Shown: piece after piece, positions 17,421-24,313 of the stretch
How positions within the stretch are numbered: the stretch's first letter is position 1
Layout: every line of letters begins with the position of its first letter
DNA from: Flagellimonas marinaquae
GTDB lineage: Bacteria; Bacteroidota; Bacteroidia; Flavobacteriales; Flavobacteriaceae
Reading direction: 5' to 3'
Assembly: GCF_023716465.1 (NCBI RefSeq)
Contig: NZ_CP092415.1
Location: 2,271,501-2,335,500 of the forward strand
DNA length: 64,000 bases
Position numbers and translations under genes: made by a program
Notes under the pieces: model-generated
Seen by the model: only the letters and a program-made list of their open reading frames with translations
Told to the model about the DNA's origin: nothing
The model's database searches: none

Positions 17421-17494
17421 GTACAACCTCAACAGTCCCAAAAAAGCAACTTCGTGCAATACGTTTGATATATATGTATTGTTCCCAGCATTAA
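17417..17494 (+). pseudogene. 25-codon frame coupled to the XRE gene, possible gene remnant
   Basis: The ATG overlaps the XRE stop (ATGA), the coupling usual for hipB-hipA pairs, but the frame stops after 25 codons (MSTTSTVPKKQLRAIRLIYM, then four more codons). The following 200 bases have no coding potential that I can see. It may be the decayed start of a toxin gene or a chance frame. Confidence 0.3.
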
Positions 17495-17636
17495 ACAAAC
17501 TATACTGATCAGGCTTGATCAATCACGGTTAATTGCTTGTTAATAAGTAGTTTGAGGTCAATTATAATGGCCTTTCCCGATTTATTATAAATGCAATAGA
17601 TATGTCCTGTATTTCATATCAAAGGCCTGAATCTAA

Positions 17637-17670
17637 TTTGATTCAAAAGTCGGAAAAACATTATTTTTTG
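17637..17670 (+). promoter_or_regulatory. Bacteroidota-type promoter of the island lipoprotein gene
   Basis: TTTG at 17637-17640 and TATTTTTTG at 17662-17670 are separated by 21 bases, close to the TTTG-N19-21-TAnnTTTG consensus with one extra T in the -7 box. Transcription should begin near 17677, just before a hairpin. Confidence 0.5.
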
Positions 17671-17682
17671 TACATTGTAATT

Positions 17683-17706
17683 CCCCGCTCTAATGTGGGG
17701 TTTTTT
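17683..17706 (+). terminator. terminator-shaped hairpin in the lipoprotein leader
   Basis: CCCCGC pairs with GTGGGG and six T follow. It sits between the predicted promoter and the lipoprotein start at 17711. It could be an attenuator, or a terminator of upstream genes into which the leader reads. Confidence 0.6.
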
Positions 17707-17710
17707 GTTT

Positions 17711-18028
17711 ATGAAAAAAATTACTCTACTTTTTATTGCAGTTGTACTACTTTCATGCGCTGGCACTTATAACCAGGCATCACACACCTCAAGCAAAGTT
17801 TATATTGGAATGCCGATAAAAGACTTTAAGGCTTTGACAAAAAGAAAGTCTAAGTTAGAGGCTATGGAATCTGGATATACTGTATATCGAATGAATGATT
17901 ATGATGCGTGGTCCGGATTTAAAACAGATACAAAGTTTTTTTACTTTGATTCGGATGGGAAACTTTACAAAGTTGATGGCGGTGAATTTAAGCAGCAAAG
18001 ATACCAAATAGAGGTAATCGATAATTAA
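17711..18028 (+). CDS. small lipoprotein, BamE/SmpA-like fold suspected
   Basis: The start is set at ATG 17711, since an upstream ATG (17693) lies inside a hairpin. The product is about 105 residues with a lipoprotein signal (KKITLLFIAVVLLSC). The mature part contains VYIGMPIKDFKAL, a long charged helix and KFFYFDSDGKLYKVDGG, an order that recalls the SmpA/BamE fold. From family knowledge, such small lipoproteins sit in the periplasm or outer membrane. In an island its role is unclear; it may alter the cell surface as superinfection-exclusion lipoproteins do, which is inference only. Confidence 0.7.
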   Translation: MKKITLLFIAVVLLSCAGTYNQASHTSSKVYIGMPIKDFKALTKRKSKLEAMESGYTVYRMNDYDAWSGFKTDTKFFYFDSDGKLYKVDGGEFKQQRYQIEVIDN

Positions 18029-18317
18029 TATTGCTTTTCAAAAAGAGAGGTTATTAATACGATTCTGTTCGTATCACAACTACAAGGCCCTTATTTGAAT
18101 GTAGCATTTAATGTAAAGTAGTTTTCACGCAATAGTACCCTTGGGAGGTAATACAGATAATATGGTTTTTTCCATCTTAGGAAAATCGGATTTCTCGACC
18201 CCACGGGGGTTGATTAGGTTTTAAGGGTTAGGTTTTTTTGGGTTTTTTGCATCCGTTCCTATCAGTCTCTTTGGTGAAGCAACTATGGTTTGCATCCAAT
18301 ACTCACAACCATTTATT
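18029..18317. other. non-coding stretch downstream of the Rep-like gene
   Basis: No gene is seen in this 289-base stretch. It holds a GC-rich hairpin (ACCCC-ACG-GGGGT near 18200), G/T-rich tracts around 18215-18250 and a 9-bp direct repeat TTTGCATCC at 18246 and 18289. An island replication origin near the Rep gene is possible but unproven; a terminator for convergent genes is equally possible. Confidence 0.3.
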
Positions 18318-19649
18318 TTAATCGGAAGATTCTTCTGAAGGGAAAATCCCTAATTGGTTGTTTGGCGGTTTCTTTTTGTTGTAGCCTATTTGTCTGGATT
18401 GATTTGAATTGGTTATTCCATTCCTGACTTGTTTGGTTAAGTGAGAAATTATCGTTGGGTTGTGTTTGGGTCTATTTCCATTTGTTCTAGAAAGTAGTAA
18501 AGAACAAACCTCAGCAAACCTTTCAGGATTGTTTTTGCGGAGTTGTTTAAAGGTAGTCGTTAGGGCGTATTTTGCACCTTCTTTTTCGTGTTCTAAGGAT
18601 AAGCCAGTTATAGGGCAGATTCTAGAATGTGAAACCGGTATGATTTCTCCCTTTAACATAGGGGAAACTATACGGTTTTCATTTTTGGTTAGGGGTGCGG
18701 AAATCATACGGTTTTCGTCAAAGAGTGTGTTTAATTTATCTTCAATCGATTCTATGAGTTTTTTGTTGAGGTTGTTGCCTGATTTGTCCAAGTAACTTAA
18801 ATAGGTTTTCTTTTTTTCGTAGAATGCGCTGGGTCGTTTTTGATTGAGGGTGTTGAACCAGAAGGAAGAGTTTGAGTACTCCTTTAACTTGTTTGCCTCT
18901 CTGTTGTTTAAATTTTTTAGACTGGGCTCTGGGTCAATGATCAACACCATTCTCGCATTCGCAATTATATCAGCCTTCATTTTATAGTATGGTTCGATGT
19001 TCAATAAATCCCCTAGATGAAATATGCCCAATGGGTTTATTCTTTTTGAGCGTTTAGTTTTAACTTCAAAACGAAGAGTGTCCTCATGGCAATATTCTGG
19101 ATACTGAAAACCCTTTGAATAGAATTTTAAAAGTAGATACTTGTCGTTTGCTTTACCCTTTTTATTTACTGAGTAAGCCTTTTTGCTGTAATAATTTTCT
19201 TTGTCGCGATTAAACTCATTTTTGATATGATAGATTGGAAAGGAAATCAATTCTTTGCTATATCCTTCTAGGATAAAGTTTAGGCCATATTCAAGATTCA
19301 CAACTTTGAAATGATCAAGATGATGTATGTTAAAAAGGTTTATGAACCTTTGAATTGTATCAATTGCTTGGTAAGGCGTGAAGTCGTTTGCGTTGTGTTG
19401 GTCATTATTGAACCAATAGTGAGGCTTAAAACGTATTTCTAAGCGTTCAGTTCCCTCTTCTGATTTTTGCGGTGAATGAGGCACTAAAATGAATTCAATA
19501 CCCTCATAATTCTTTGTTTCGGTTTTTAGTATTTCACCAGTATTCAATTCGACTTTTAAAAGTTCGCTTTTAAAATGAAGCAACGGGTTGGTCCAAATTT
19601 TTTTTATGGACTCCATGTTGGTAATTATCATTTTAACGTAATCAATCAT
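18318..19649 (-). CDS. putative replication-initiation protein of the island
   Basis: The start is set at ATG 19649 (MIDYVKMIITN); the frame runs to 19691. The product is about 443 residues. The stretch LKFYSKG followed by EDTLRFEVKTKRSKR resembles the K-Y-K and LR-E pattern of phage CRI/gene II-type replication initiators. The C-terminal part has RICPITGLSLEHEKEGAKY and a basic tail. No HUH motif is clear. From general knowledge, small Bacteroidota islands often have such a gene behind an excisionase gene, which is the arrangement here. Function is therefore inference from weak similarity plus position; it could also be a relaxase-like or DNA-binding protein. Confidence 0.5.
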   Translation of the reverse strand: MIDYVKMIITNMESIKKIWTNPLLHFKSELLKVELNTGEILKTETKNYEGIEFILVPHSPQKSEEGTERLEIRFKPHYWFNNDQHNANDFTPYQAIDTIQRFINLFNIHHLDHFKVVNLEYGLNFILEGYSKELISFPIYHIKNEFNRDKENYYSKKAYSVNKKGKANDKYLLLKFYSKGFQYPEYCHEDTLRFEVKTKRSKRINPLGIFHLGDLLNIEPYYKMKADIIANARMVLIIDPEPSLKNLNNREANKLKEYSNSSFWFNTLNQKRPSAFYEKKKTYLSYLDKSGNNLNKKLIESIEDKLNTLFDENRMISAPLTKNENRIVSPMLKGEIIPVSHSRICPITGLSLEHEKEGAKYALTTTFKQLRKNNPERFAEVCSLLLSRTNGNRPKHNPTIISHLTKQVRNGITNSNQSRQIGYNKKKPPNNQLGIFPSEESSD

Positions 19650-19714
19650 TATCTTTATTCCGTTGTCTATGCTGATAACATTTTTGAACAAAATTGATAA
19701 GGGGGCTAATAAAC

Positions 19715-20119
19715 TTAGTCCCCTTTTCTTTCGTATTGATTGATAGCAAATTTCTTGGTGAAACCCCTAGCGTTCTTGGGGTAGAACTTTGGAAAGAAAT
19801 AGATTTTTAAAACGTTCCCCATCTCCCATAGTTCAAAAATGACCAAATCCTTTTTTTGGTTCAAATCACCGTACATAAATCGGGGCTCCCCACTATTGAA
19901 CATTCCCGTGGTTGGTTGGTCATAATCATAAGGATCCTTGGATTCGGATAACCAATGCCTCACCCATTTGGCTTTTGATTTCCCTGTATCGCGTGTGGTT
20001 TTTAAATAGGGCTCAAATATTGTTAAACCATCATCGTAACTATAAATTGCGGTGCCACCAGACAAGGCGATTCTATGATAAGTGATTTGTACGAATGTTT
20101 TTCCGTTATAAGTGTTCAT
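19715..20119 (-). CDS. unknown 134-residue island protein
   Basis: The start codon is 3 bases after the excisionase-like gene, so the two are co-transcribed. The product is soluble and beta-rich with many aromatic residues (KIYFFPKFYPKNARGF) and no signal peptide. I do not recognise a family. Its place between excisionase and the Rep-like gene suggests a role in island replication or its control. Confidence 0.6.
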   Translation of the reverse strand: MNTYNGKTFVQITYHRIALSGGTAIYSYDDGLTIFEPYLKTTRDTGKSKAKWVRHWLSESKDPYDYDQPTTGMFNSGEPRFMYGDLNQKKDLVIFELWEMGNVLKIYFFPKFYPKNARGFTKKFAINQYERKGD

Positions 20120-20122
20120 AGC

Positions 20123-20323
20123 CTAATCTATTTTAACCAATGAATCCATTATATCGGACAGCCGAAATAAAATTTTCCCTCCGATTCCATATTTGGGAAA
20201 TTTTCCGGCCCGGGCCCAGCGATCAATCGAAGTTTGATCACATCTTAATAGTTCTGCAGCCTCTTTTTTAGTTACAAAGACCTTTTTTTGATTTGAAGTT
20301 TTGTTGAAATTCATGTCGAACAT
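20123..20323 (-). CDS. excisionase-family helix-turn-helix protein
   Basis: The 66-residue product is a MerR-like HTH_17 domain: VTKKEAAELLRCDQTSIDRWARAG followed by a wing and FRLSDIMDSL. Such proteins act as recombination directionality factors (Xis) or AlpA-like regulators in integrative elements. It is the first gene of the leftward right-end operon, 320 bases from the right attachment site. A second in-frame ATG three codons in is possible. Together with the integrase it should control excision. Confidence 0.85.
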   Translation of the reverse strand: MFDMNFNKTSNQKKVFVTKKEAAELLRCDQTSIDRWARAGKFPKYGIGGKILFRLSDIMDSLVKID

Positions 20324-20339
20324 TTTTTAAAATCTGAGG

Positions 20340-20369
20340 TAAACTTATGCTCGAACAAGCATCTGGCAA
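20340..20369 (-). promoter_or_regulatory. promoter of the excisionase operon with internal inverted repeat
   Basis: On the minus strand TTG (20369-20367), 19 bases, then TAAGTTTA (20347-20340) approach the TTG-N19-TAnnTTTG consensus. Between the boxes ATGCT and AGCAT (20347-20362) form an inverted repeat, so a repressor could bind here and keep the island quiet. Confidence 0.45.
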
Positions 20370-20438
20370 GTAGCAACACGTTAGTGCAAAATGTGTTACA
20401 TACTTATATCATTTAGGAATGTCAGTATAAAAATATGT

Positions 20439-20455
20439 TTCATACATATTATGAA
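20439..20455. promoter_or_regulatory. inverted repeat in the right-end non-coding region
   Basis: TTCATA and TATGAA flank a 5-base spacer. The whole 20324-20640 stretch has no gene; this repeat, the excisionase promoter and the GCAAGGAA pair are what it visibly holds. Confidence 0.35.
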
Positions 20456-20575
20456 TTGTAACAACTCTGGGATTTTAACAGTACTAAAAAAGGAGAAATA
20501 ATTCATTTTGAATTGAAACAGGGACGCATCAAAAGTCTTGGTCAAATTGATAGGTCTAAGGAGTTTTTTTAGAAA

Positions 20576-20595
20576 TGCAAGGAAATTGCAAGGAA
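20576..20595. repeat. tandem TGCAAGGAA repeats, right-end arm-type sites
   Basis: TGCAAGGAA occurs at 20576 and 20587, period 11, in the same orientation as the left-end pair at 10681/10692. It is 45 bases inside the right attachment core. Confidence 0.6.
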
Positions 20596-20603
20596 GCAAA
20601 AAC

Positions 20604-20639
20604 AAAAAACCCTATAAACACTAGGTCTACAGGGTTTTT
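20604..20639 (-). terminator. terminator of the tRNA-Gly/tRNA-Leu operon, supplied by the island
   Basis: AAAAACCCT (20605-20613) pairs with AGGGTTTTT (20631-20639), with T-rich sequence following on the minus strand. It lies island-side of the attachment core. Hence the island brought its own terminator to replace the one now at 10496-10534. Confidence 0.75.
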
Positions 20640-20640
20640 G

Positions 20641-20656
20641 TGTACTCGAGGCGGGA
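20641..20656. other. right attachment site (attR) within tRNA-Leu
   Basis: TGTACTCGAGGCGGGA, identical to 10536-10551. It covers the tRNA-Leu acceptor-stem 3' strand and part of the T arm, so integration leaves the tRNA intact. Confidence 0.88.
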
Positions 20657-20727
20657 CTTGAACCCGCACGGGCAAAATGCCCACAGGATTTTAAGTCCGG
20701 CGTGTCTACCAATTCCACCACTCGAGC
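20643..20727 (-). tRNA. tRNA-Leu (anticodon UAA)
   Basis: The 85-base class II tRNA has acceptor stem GCTCGAG/CTCGAGT with discriminator A, a D loop GGTAGACAC and an anticodon loop CTTAAAA. It also has a long variable arm (TGGGCATTTTGCCC) and the T arm GCGGGTTCAAGTCCCGC. No CCA is encoded. It reads UUA codons. Its 3' end is the island insertion site. It lies about 57 bases after tRNA-Gly in the same operon. Confidence 0.96.
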
Positions 20728-20760
20728 AGGACTTGTATGTAAAAAAAAACTCCACCCGTG

Positions 20761-20781
20761 GTGACTGAGCGGAGTCGAAAT
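20761..20781. repeat. extragenic repeat fragment (GAGCGGAGTCGAAAT)
   Basis: The 15-mer GAGCGGAGTCGAAAT matches, with one difference, the reverse strand near 54730. Such TCGA-centred short pieces are widespread extragenic repeats in many bacteria; it separates the two tRNA genes. Confidence 0.4.
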
Positions 20782-20783
20782 CG

Positions 20784-20856
20784 AGCGAAAAACGGGATTC
20801 GAACCCGCGACCTCCACCTTGGCAAGGTGATGCTCTACCAACTGAGCTATTTTCGC
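20784..20856 (-). tRNA. tRNA-Gly (anticodon GCC)
   Basis: The 73-base tRNA has acceptor stem GCGAAAA/TTTTCGC, D arm GCTCAGTTGGTAGAGC, anticodon loop TTGCCAA and T arm GCGGGTTCGAATCCCGT. The discriminator is U and no CCA is encoded. First gene of the tRNA operon. Confidence 0.96.
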
Positions 20857-20892
20857 GTTTAAAAGAACTTGCACTTTTCCCAAGCGCGGATG

Positions 20893-20900
20893 CAAATTTA
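20893..20900 (-). promoter_or_regulatory. -7 box of the tRNA operon
   Basis: TAAATTTG on the minus strand matches TAnnTTTG exactly, 36 bases upstream of tRNA-Gly. The -33 region has no clear TTG at the right distance. Confidence 0.4.
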
Positions 20901-20930
20901 AAACAATTCTATTAAAATAAAAGAATTTTT

Positions 20931-23552
20931 TCAGGAAGAAACTTTTTTCTTTTTGCTCAACAAGCGTTTGATTTCGTTTAATTTCATCAAAGCTTCCACA
21001 GGTGTCAGAGTATCAATGTCCAAGTGCAGGATTTCCTCCTTGATCTCTTCCAACAAAGGGTCGTCCAGATTGAAGAAGCTGAGTTGCATTTCATCTTGGG
21101 TGACCTGTAGCTTGTCGCTTATTTCTTCACTGGAATGTGTTTTTTCCAGCTTTTTCAGGATTTTATTGGCCTTTTGTATTACTTGTTGCGGCATGCCGGC
21201 CATTTTGGCCACATGGATTCCAAAACTGTGTTCGCTCCCGCCGGGCACCAACTTTCTAAGGAAAAGCACATTATCTTCCAGTTCTTTAACCGATACATTG
21301 TAGTTTTTTATTCGGGTAAAAATATTGGTCATTTCGTTGAGTTCGTGGTAATGTGTGGCAAATAAGGTCTTTGCTTTGGCGGGATGCTCGTGCAAATATT
21401 CCGATATCGCCCAGGCAATGGAAATTCCATCGTAGGTACTGGTTCCTCGACCAATTTCGTCCAAAAGGACCAAACTGCGCTCCGATAGATTGTTCAGAAT
21501 GGAGGCTGTTTCGTTCATTTCCACCATAAAAGTGGACTCGCCCATGGAAATATTGTCACTGGCACCTACTCGGGTAAATATTTTGTCCACAACACCCAGG
21601 GTAGCCTCTGTTGCGGGAACAAAACTTCCCATTTGTGCCAAAAGAACAATAAGGGCAGTCTGTCGTAACAAAGCAGATTTACCGCTCATGTTGGGTCCCG
21701 TTATCATAATGATCTGCTGTTCTTCCCTATCAAGGAACACATCGTTGGTTACATAAGCATCGCCGATTGGTAATTGCTTTTCAATAACAGGGTGGCGCCC
21801 TTCCTTAATATCCAATGTAGTGGAATCGTTCACCGAAGGGGCTACATAGTTGTTTTCCTTTGCCAATTGTGTAAACCCGGACAAACAATCCAGTTCCGCG
21901 ATAAGTTGGGCATTGTACTGTACCGGTGCAATATATTCCTGCATATAAACCAAAAGGCGATCAAAAAGTTGTTGCTCCAATTGGTAGATCCGTTCCTCGG
22001 CTCCCAATATTTTGGATTCATATTCTTTGAGCTCCTCGGTAATATAGCGTTCGGCATTGACCAAGGTCTGTTTGCGAATCCAGCCCTCGGGTACTTTGTC
22101 CTTATGGGTGTTCCTTACTTCTATATAGTAACCAAACACGTTGTTCGATGCTATTTTTAAGGAGGTGATCCCGGTTTCCTTGGTTTCTCGCTCCAACATT
22201 TTATCCAAATAATCCTTACTGGAAAAGGCAAGACCTCGCAGTTCGTCCAGTTCTTCTGAGTAACCTTGGGCAATGGTGTTGCCTTTGGCAATGTTTACCG
22301 GAGCCTCTTCGTTGAGCACTGTTTTTATTTTTGAGCGGAGTCCTTCACAATGGTTCAATTGTTCCCCGATCCGTTTTAAGGATTCGTTGGTGCTCTTTTC
22401 GGATAGTTGTTTGATGGGAACTATGGCCTCCAGCGAATTTTTGAGTTGGACCACTTCTTTTGGGTTGATTTTGCCCGTGGCCAATTTGGAAATCAATCGT
22501 TCCAAATCTCCCATTTGTTTGATGTATCCCTGAATCCGGTTAAGTTGTTCGTCTTCTTCCTTTAAATAGGCGACTACCTGATGCCTTTGTTGGATCTTGT
22601 CAACGTTTTTTAAGGGTAGGGCCAACCATCTCTTTAGGAGTCGTCCCCCCATGGGGGAAATGGTCCTGTCGATAATATCCAATAAGGTTACGGCATTTTG
22701 GTGGGAAGAGTGGTAAAGTTCCAGGTTCCGAATGGTAAATCGATCCATCCATACATATTCCTCTTCTGCAATGCGCTGTATTTTGTTGATATGTTGAAGT
22801 CGGCTGTGCTGGGTCTCGGACAAATAATGCAAAACCGCTCCGGAGGCGATTATGCCGTGGGTAAGGTGATCTATGCCGAAACCTTTTAGGTTTTTTGTAC
22901 CAAAATGATTGTTGAGGCTCTCTTGGGCGTAATCCTCCTGAAAAATCCAGTCTTCCAAAAAGAAACTGTGCCAATGGTTGCCAAAGCAATCCGCAAATTC
23001 CTTTCTGTGCTTTTTGGATACCAGAACTTCGTTTGGCGAAAAATTCTGAAGCAACTTGTCCACTTGCTCCACCGAACCCTCGGAAGTTAGGTATTCTCCT
23101 GTGGAAATGTCCAAAAAAGAAACCCCTAATTTTGTTCGCCCAAAATGCACGGCGCACAAAAAGTTATTGCTTTTTGCGGAGAGAATATCGTCGTTCAGGG
23201 CAACACCGGGAGTGACAAGTTCGGTTACGCCACGTTTTACAATGCTTTTGGTCTGTTTGGGGTCTTCCAATTGGTCGCAAATGGCCACACGTTGCCCGGC
23301 CTTTACCAATTTCGGCAAATAGGTGTTCAAGGAGTGGTGGGGAAATCCGGCCAGTTCCGTTTTGTCCCCTCCATTGTTCCGGTGGGTTAAAATAATCCCC
23401 AATATTTTGGCGGCTTTTACCGCATCTTCCCCAAACGTTTCGTAAAAATCCCCGACACGGAACAACAACAGGGCATCAGGATGTTTTGTCTTGATGGCGT
23501 TGTACTGCTGCATCAGCGGAGTAACCTTCTTTATCTTTTTCTTGGCTGCCAA
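20931..23552 (-). CDS. mutS: DNA mismatch repair protein MutS
   Basis: The 873-residue product is full length. The mismatch-binding domain carries the Phe-x-Glu motif in [11 protein letters not shown]. The ATPase domain has Walker [14 protein letters not shown], the Walker B region [16 protein letters not shown] and the LFATHYHEL motif. The C-terminus has the helical dimer/tetramer tail. MutS binds mismatches after replication and recruits MutL. It diverges from the methyltransferase gene and ends just upstream of the tRNA operon. Nothing in it looks damaged. Confidence 0.98.
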   Translation of the reverse strand: MAAKKKIKKVTPLMQQYNAIKTKHPDALLLFRVGDFYETFGEDAVKAAKILGIILTHRNNGGDKTELAGFPHHSLNTYLPKLVKAGQRVAICDQLEDPKQTKSIVKRGVTELVTPGVALNDDILSAKSNNFLCAVHFGRTKLGVSFLDISTGEYLTSEGSVEQVDKLLQNFSPNEVLVSKKHRKEFADCFGNHWHSFFLEDWIFQEDYAQESLNNHFGTKNLKGFGIDHLTHGIIASGAVLHYLSETQHSRLQHINKIQRIAEEEYVWMDRFTIRNLELYHSSHQNAVTLLDIIDRTISPMGGRLLKRWLALPLKNVDKIQQRHQVVAYLKEEDEQLNRIQGYIKQMGDLERLISKLATGKINPKEVVQLKNSLEAIVPIKQLSEKSTNESLKRIGEQLNHCEGLRSKIKTVLNEEAPVNIAKGNTIAQGYSEELDELRGLAFSSKDYLDKMLERETKETGITSLKIASNNVFGYYIEVRNTHKDKVPEGWIRKQTLVNAERYITEELKEYESKILGAEERIYQLEQQLFDRLLVYMQEYIAPVQYNAQLIAELDCLSGFTQLAKENNYVAPSVNDSTTLDIKEGRHPVIEKQLPIGDAYVTNDVFLDREEQQIIMITGPNMSGKSALLRQTALIVLLAQMGSFVPATEATLGVVDKIFTRVGASDNISMGESTFMVEMNETASILNNLSERSLVLLDEIGRGTSTYDGISIAWAISEYLHEHPAKAKTLFATHYHELNEMTNIFTRIKNYNVSVKELEDNVLFLRKLVPGGSEHSFGIHVAKMAGMPQQVIQKANKILKKLEKTHSSEEISDKLQVTQDEMQLSFFNLDDPLLEEIKEEILHLDIDTLTPVEALMKLNEIKRLLSKKKKVSS

Positions 23553-23660
23553 AGCGATTTAATTCTGTTACTTTTGCCCAAAATTGGGTTAAAAACGAAT
23601 ATATTGTTTTCGCTGCCCATCAAAAATTTTTGTTGATATTTTTACCCCAATGTTTAAAAA

Positions 23661-24200
23661 ATGAATCGAAAACTGGAAAATAGCGAACTGGACCGATTGG
23701 ATATCGATGGTTTTAAAGCAGTGGAAAAGTCGCCCATCATTATTATTTTGGATAATATTCGCAGTTTGAACAACATTGGTTCCGTATTCCGTACGTCAGA
23801 TGCTTTTTTGGTGAAAAAAATTTACCTCTGTGGAATTACCGCCACTCCGCCGCACAAGGATATTCGGAAAACGGCATTGGGAGCAACCGAAAGTGTAGAT
23901 TGGGAATACAGAAAGGATACTGGGGAACTGGCAGCGGAATTACAGCGGGACGGTGTGCAACTGGTAGCTGTGGAGCAAGCAGAAAATGCAACAATGCTTA
24001 ATGATTTTACTGTTGAAACAGGTAAAACCATTGCCCTGATTTTTGGAAACGAGGTAAAAGGGGTGTCGCAAGAGGTAGTGAGCATGAGCGATGTGGTGTT
24101 GGAAATACCACAATTTGGCACCAAACATTCGTTAAATATATCGGTGAGTGCGGGAATTACGGTATGGGATATTTGGTCCAAACAAAATCGGTCCAAATAA
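23661..24200 (+). CDS. SpoU/TrmH family RNA 2'-O-methyltransferase
   Basis: The 179-residue product is a minimal SPOUT domain without an N-terminal RNA-binding extension. Motif 1 is LDNIRSLNNIGSVFRT with the catalytic Arg, motif 2 is ALIFGNEVKGVSQEV, and motif 3 is LEIPQFGTKHSLNISVSAGI, which forms the SAM-binding knot. The family methylates ribose in tRNA or rRNA; the target cannot be read from sequence. A TACTTTTG -7 box lies about 95 bases upstream. Confidence 0.92.
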   Translation: MNRKLENSELDRLDIDGFKAVEKSPIIIILDNIRSLNNIGSVFRTSDAFLVKKIYLCGITATPPHKDIRKTALGATESVDWEYRKDTGELAAELQRDGVQLVAVEQAENATMLNDFTVETGKTIALIFGNEVKGVSQEVVSMSDVVLEIPQFGTKHSLNISVSAGITVWDIWSKQNRSK

Positions 24201-24201
24201 A

Positions 24202-24222
24202 AAGGCCCTGAAAAACAGGGCC
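24202..24222 (-). terminator. terminator after the folK-dNK gene
   Basis: GGCCCTG-AAAAA-CAGGGCC is a perfect 7-bp stem. The T-run lies on the minus strand, so it mainly ends leftward transcripts, though the methyltransferase gene stops just before it on the other strand. Confidence 0.8.
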
Positions 24223-24313
24223 ATATATAAGTCTGAGTTAGTTAGTTTCTCGAATTGAGGTTGCTAATAAAATAAAACCATTCGTTATATCCAAACTTTT
24301 TCTAAAAATTCTC

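Larger units (their letters stand above)
10536..20656. mobile_element. integrative genomic island in tRNA-Leu(UAA), about 10 kb
   Basis: Exact 16-bp direct repeats bound the element, and the right copy is inside an intact tRNA-Leu. A tyrosine recombinase lies at the left end reading inward. A divergent right-end operon (excisionase-like, unknown, putative Rep) reads leftward. Paired GCAAGGAA repeats occur inside both ends. DNA inside is visibly more A+T rich than the flanks, and the genes are mostly small and unfamiliar. There are no structural phage genes and no recognisable conjugation genes, so it resembles a phage satellite or an integrative mobilisable element. Likely cargo: Kinase-PolyVal, DUF4041/T5orf172, KAP NTPase, XRE regulator. 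Confidence 0.88.

Noticed and set aside
22600..23157. 185-codon frame within mutS
   Set aside because: Same-strand out-of-frame shadow of the fully conserved mutS gene.
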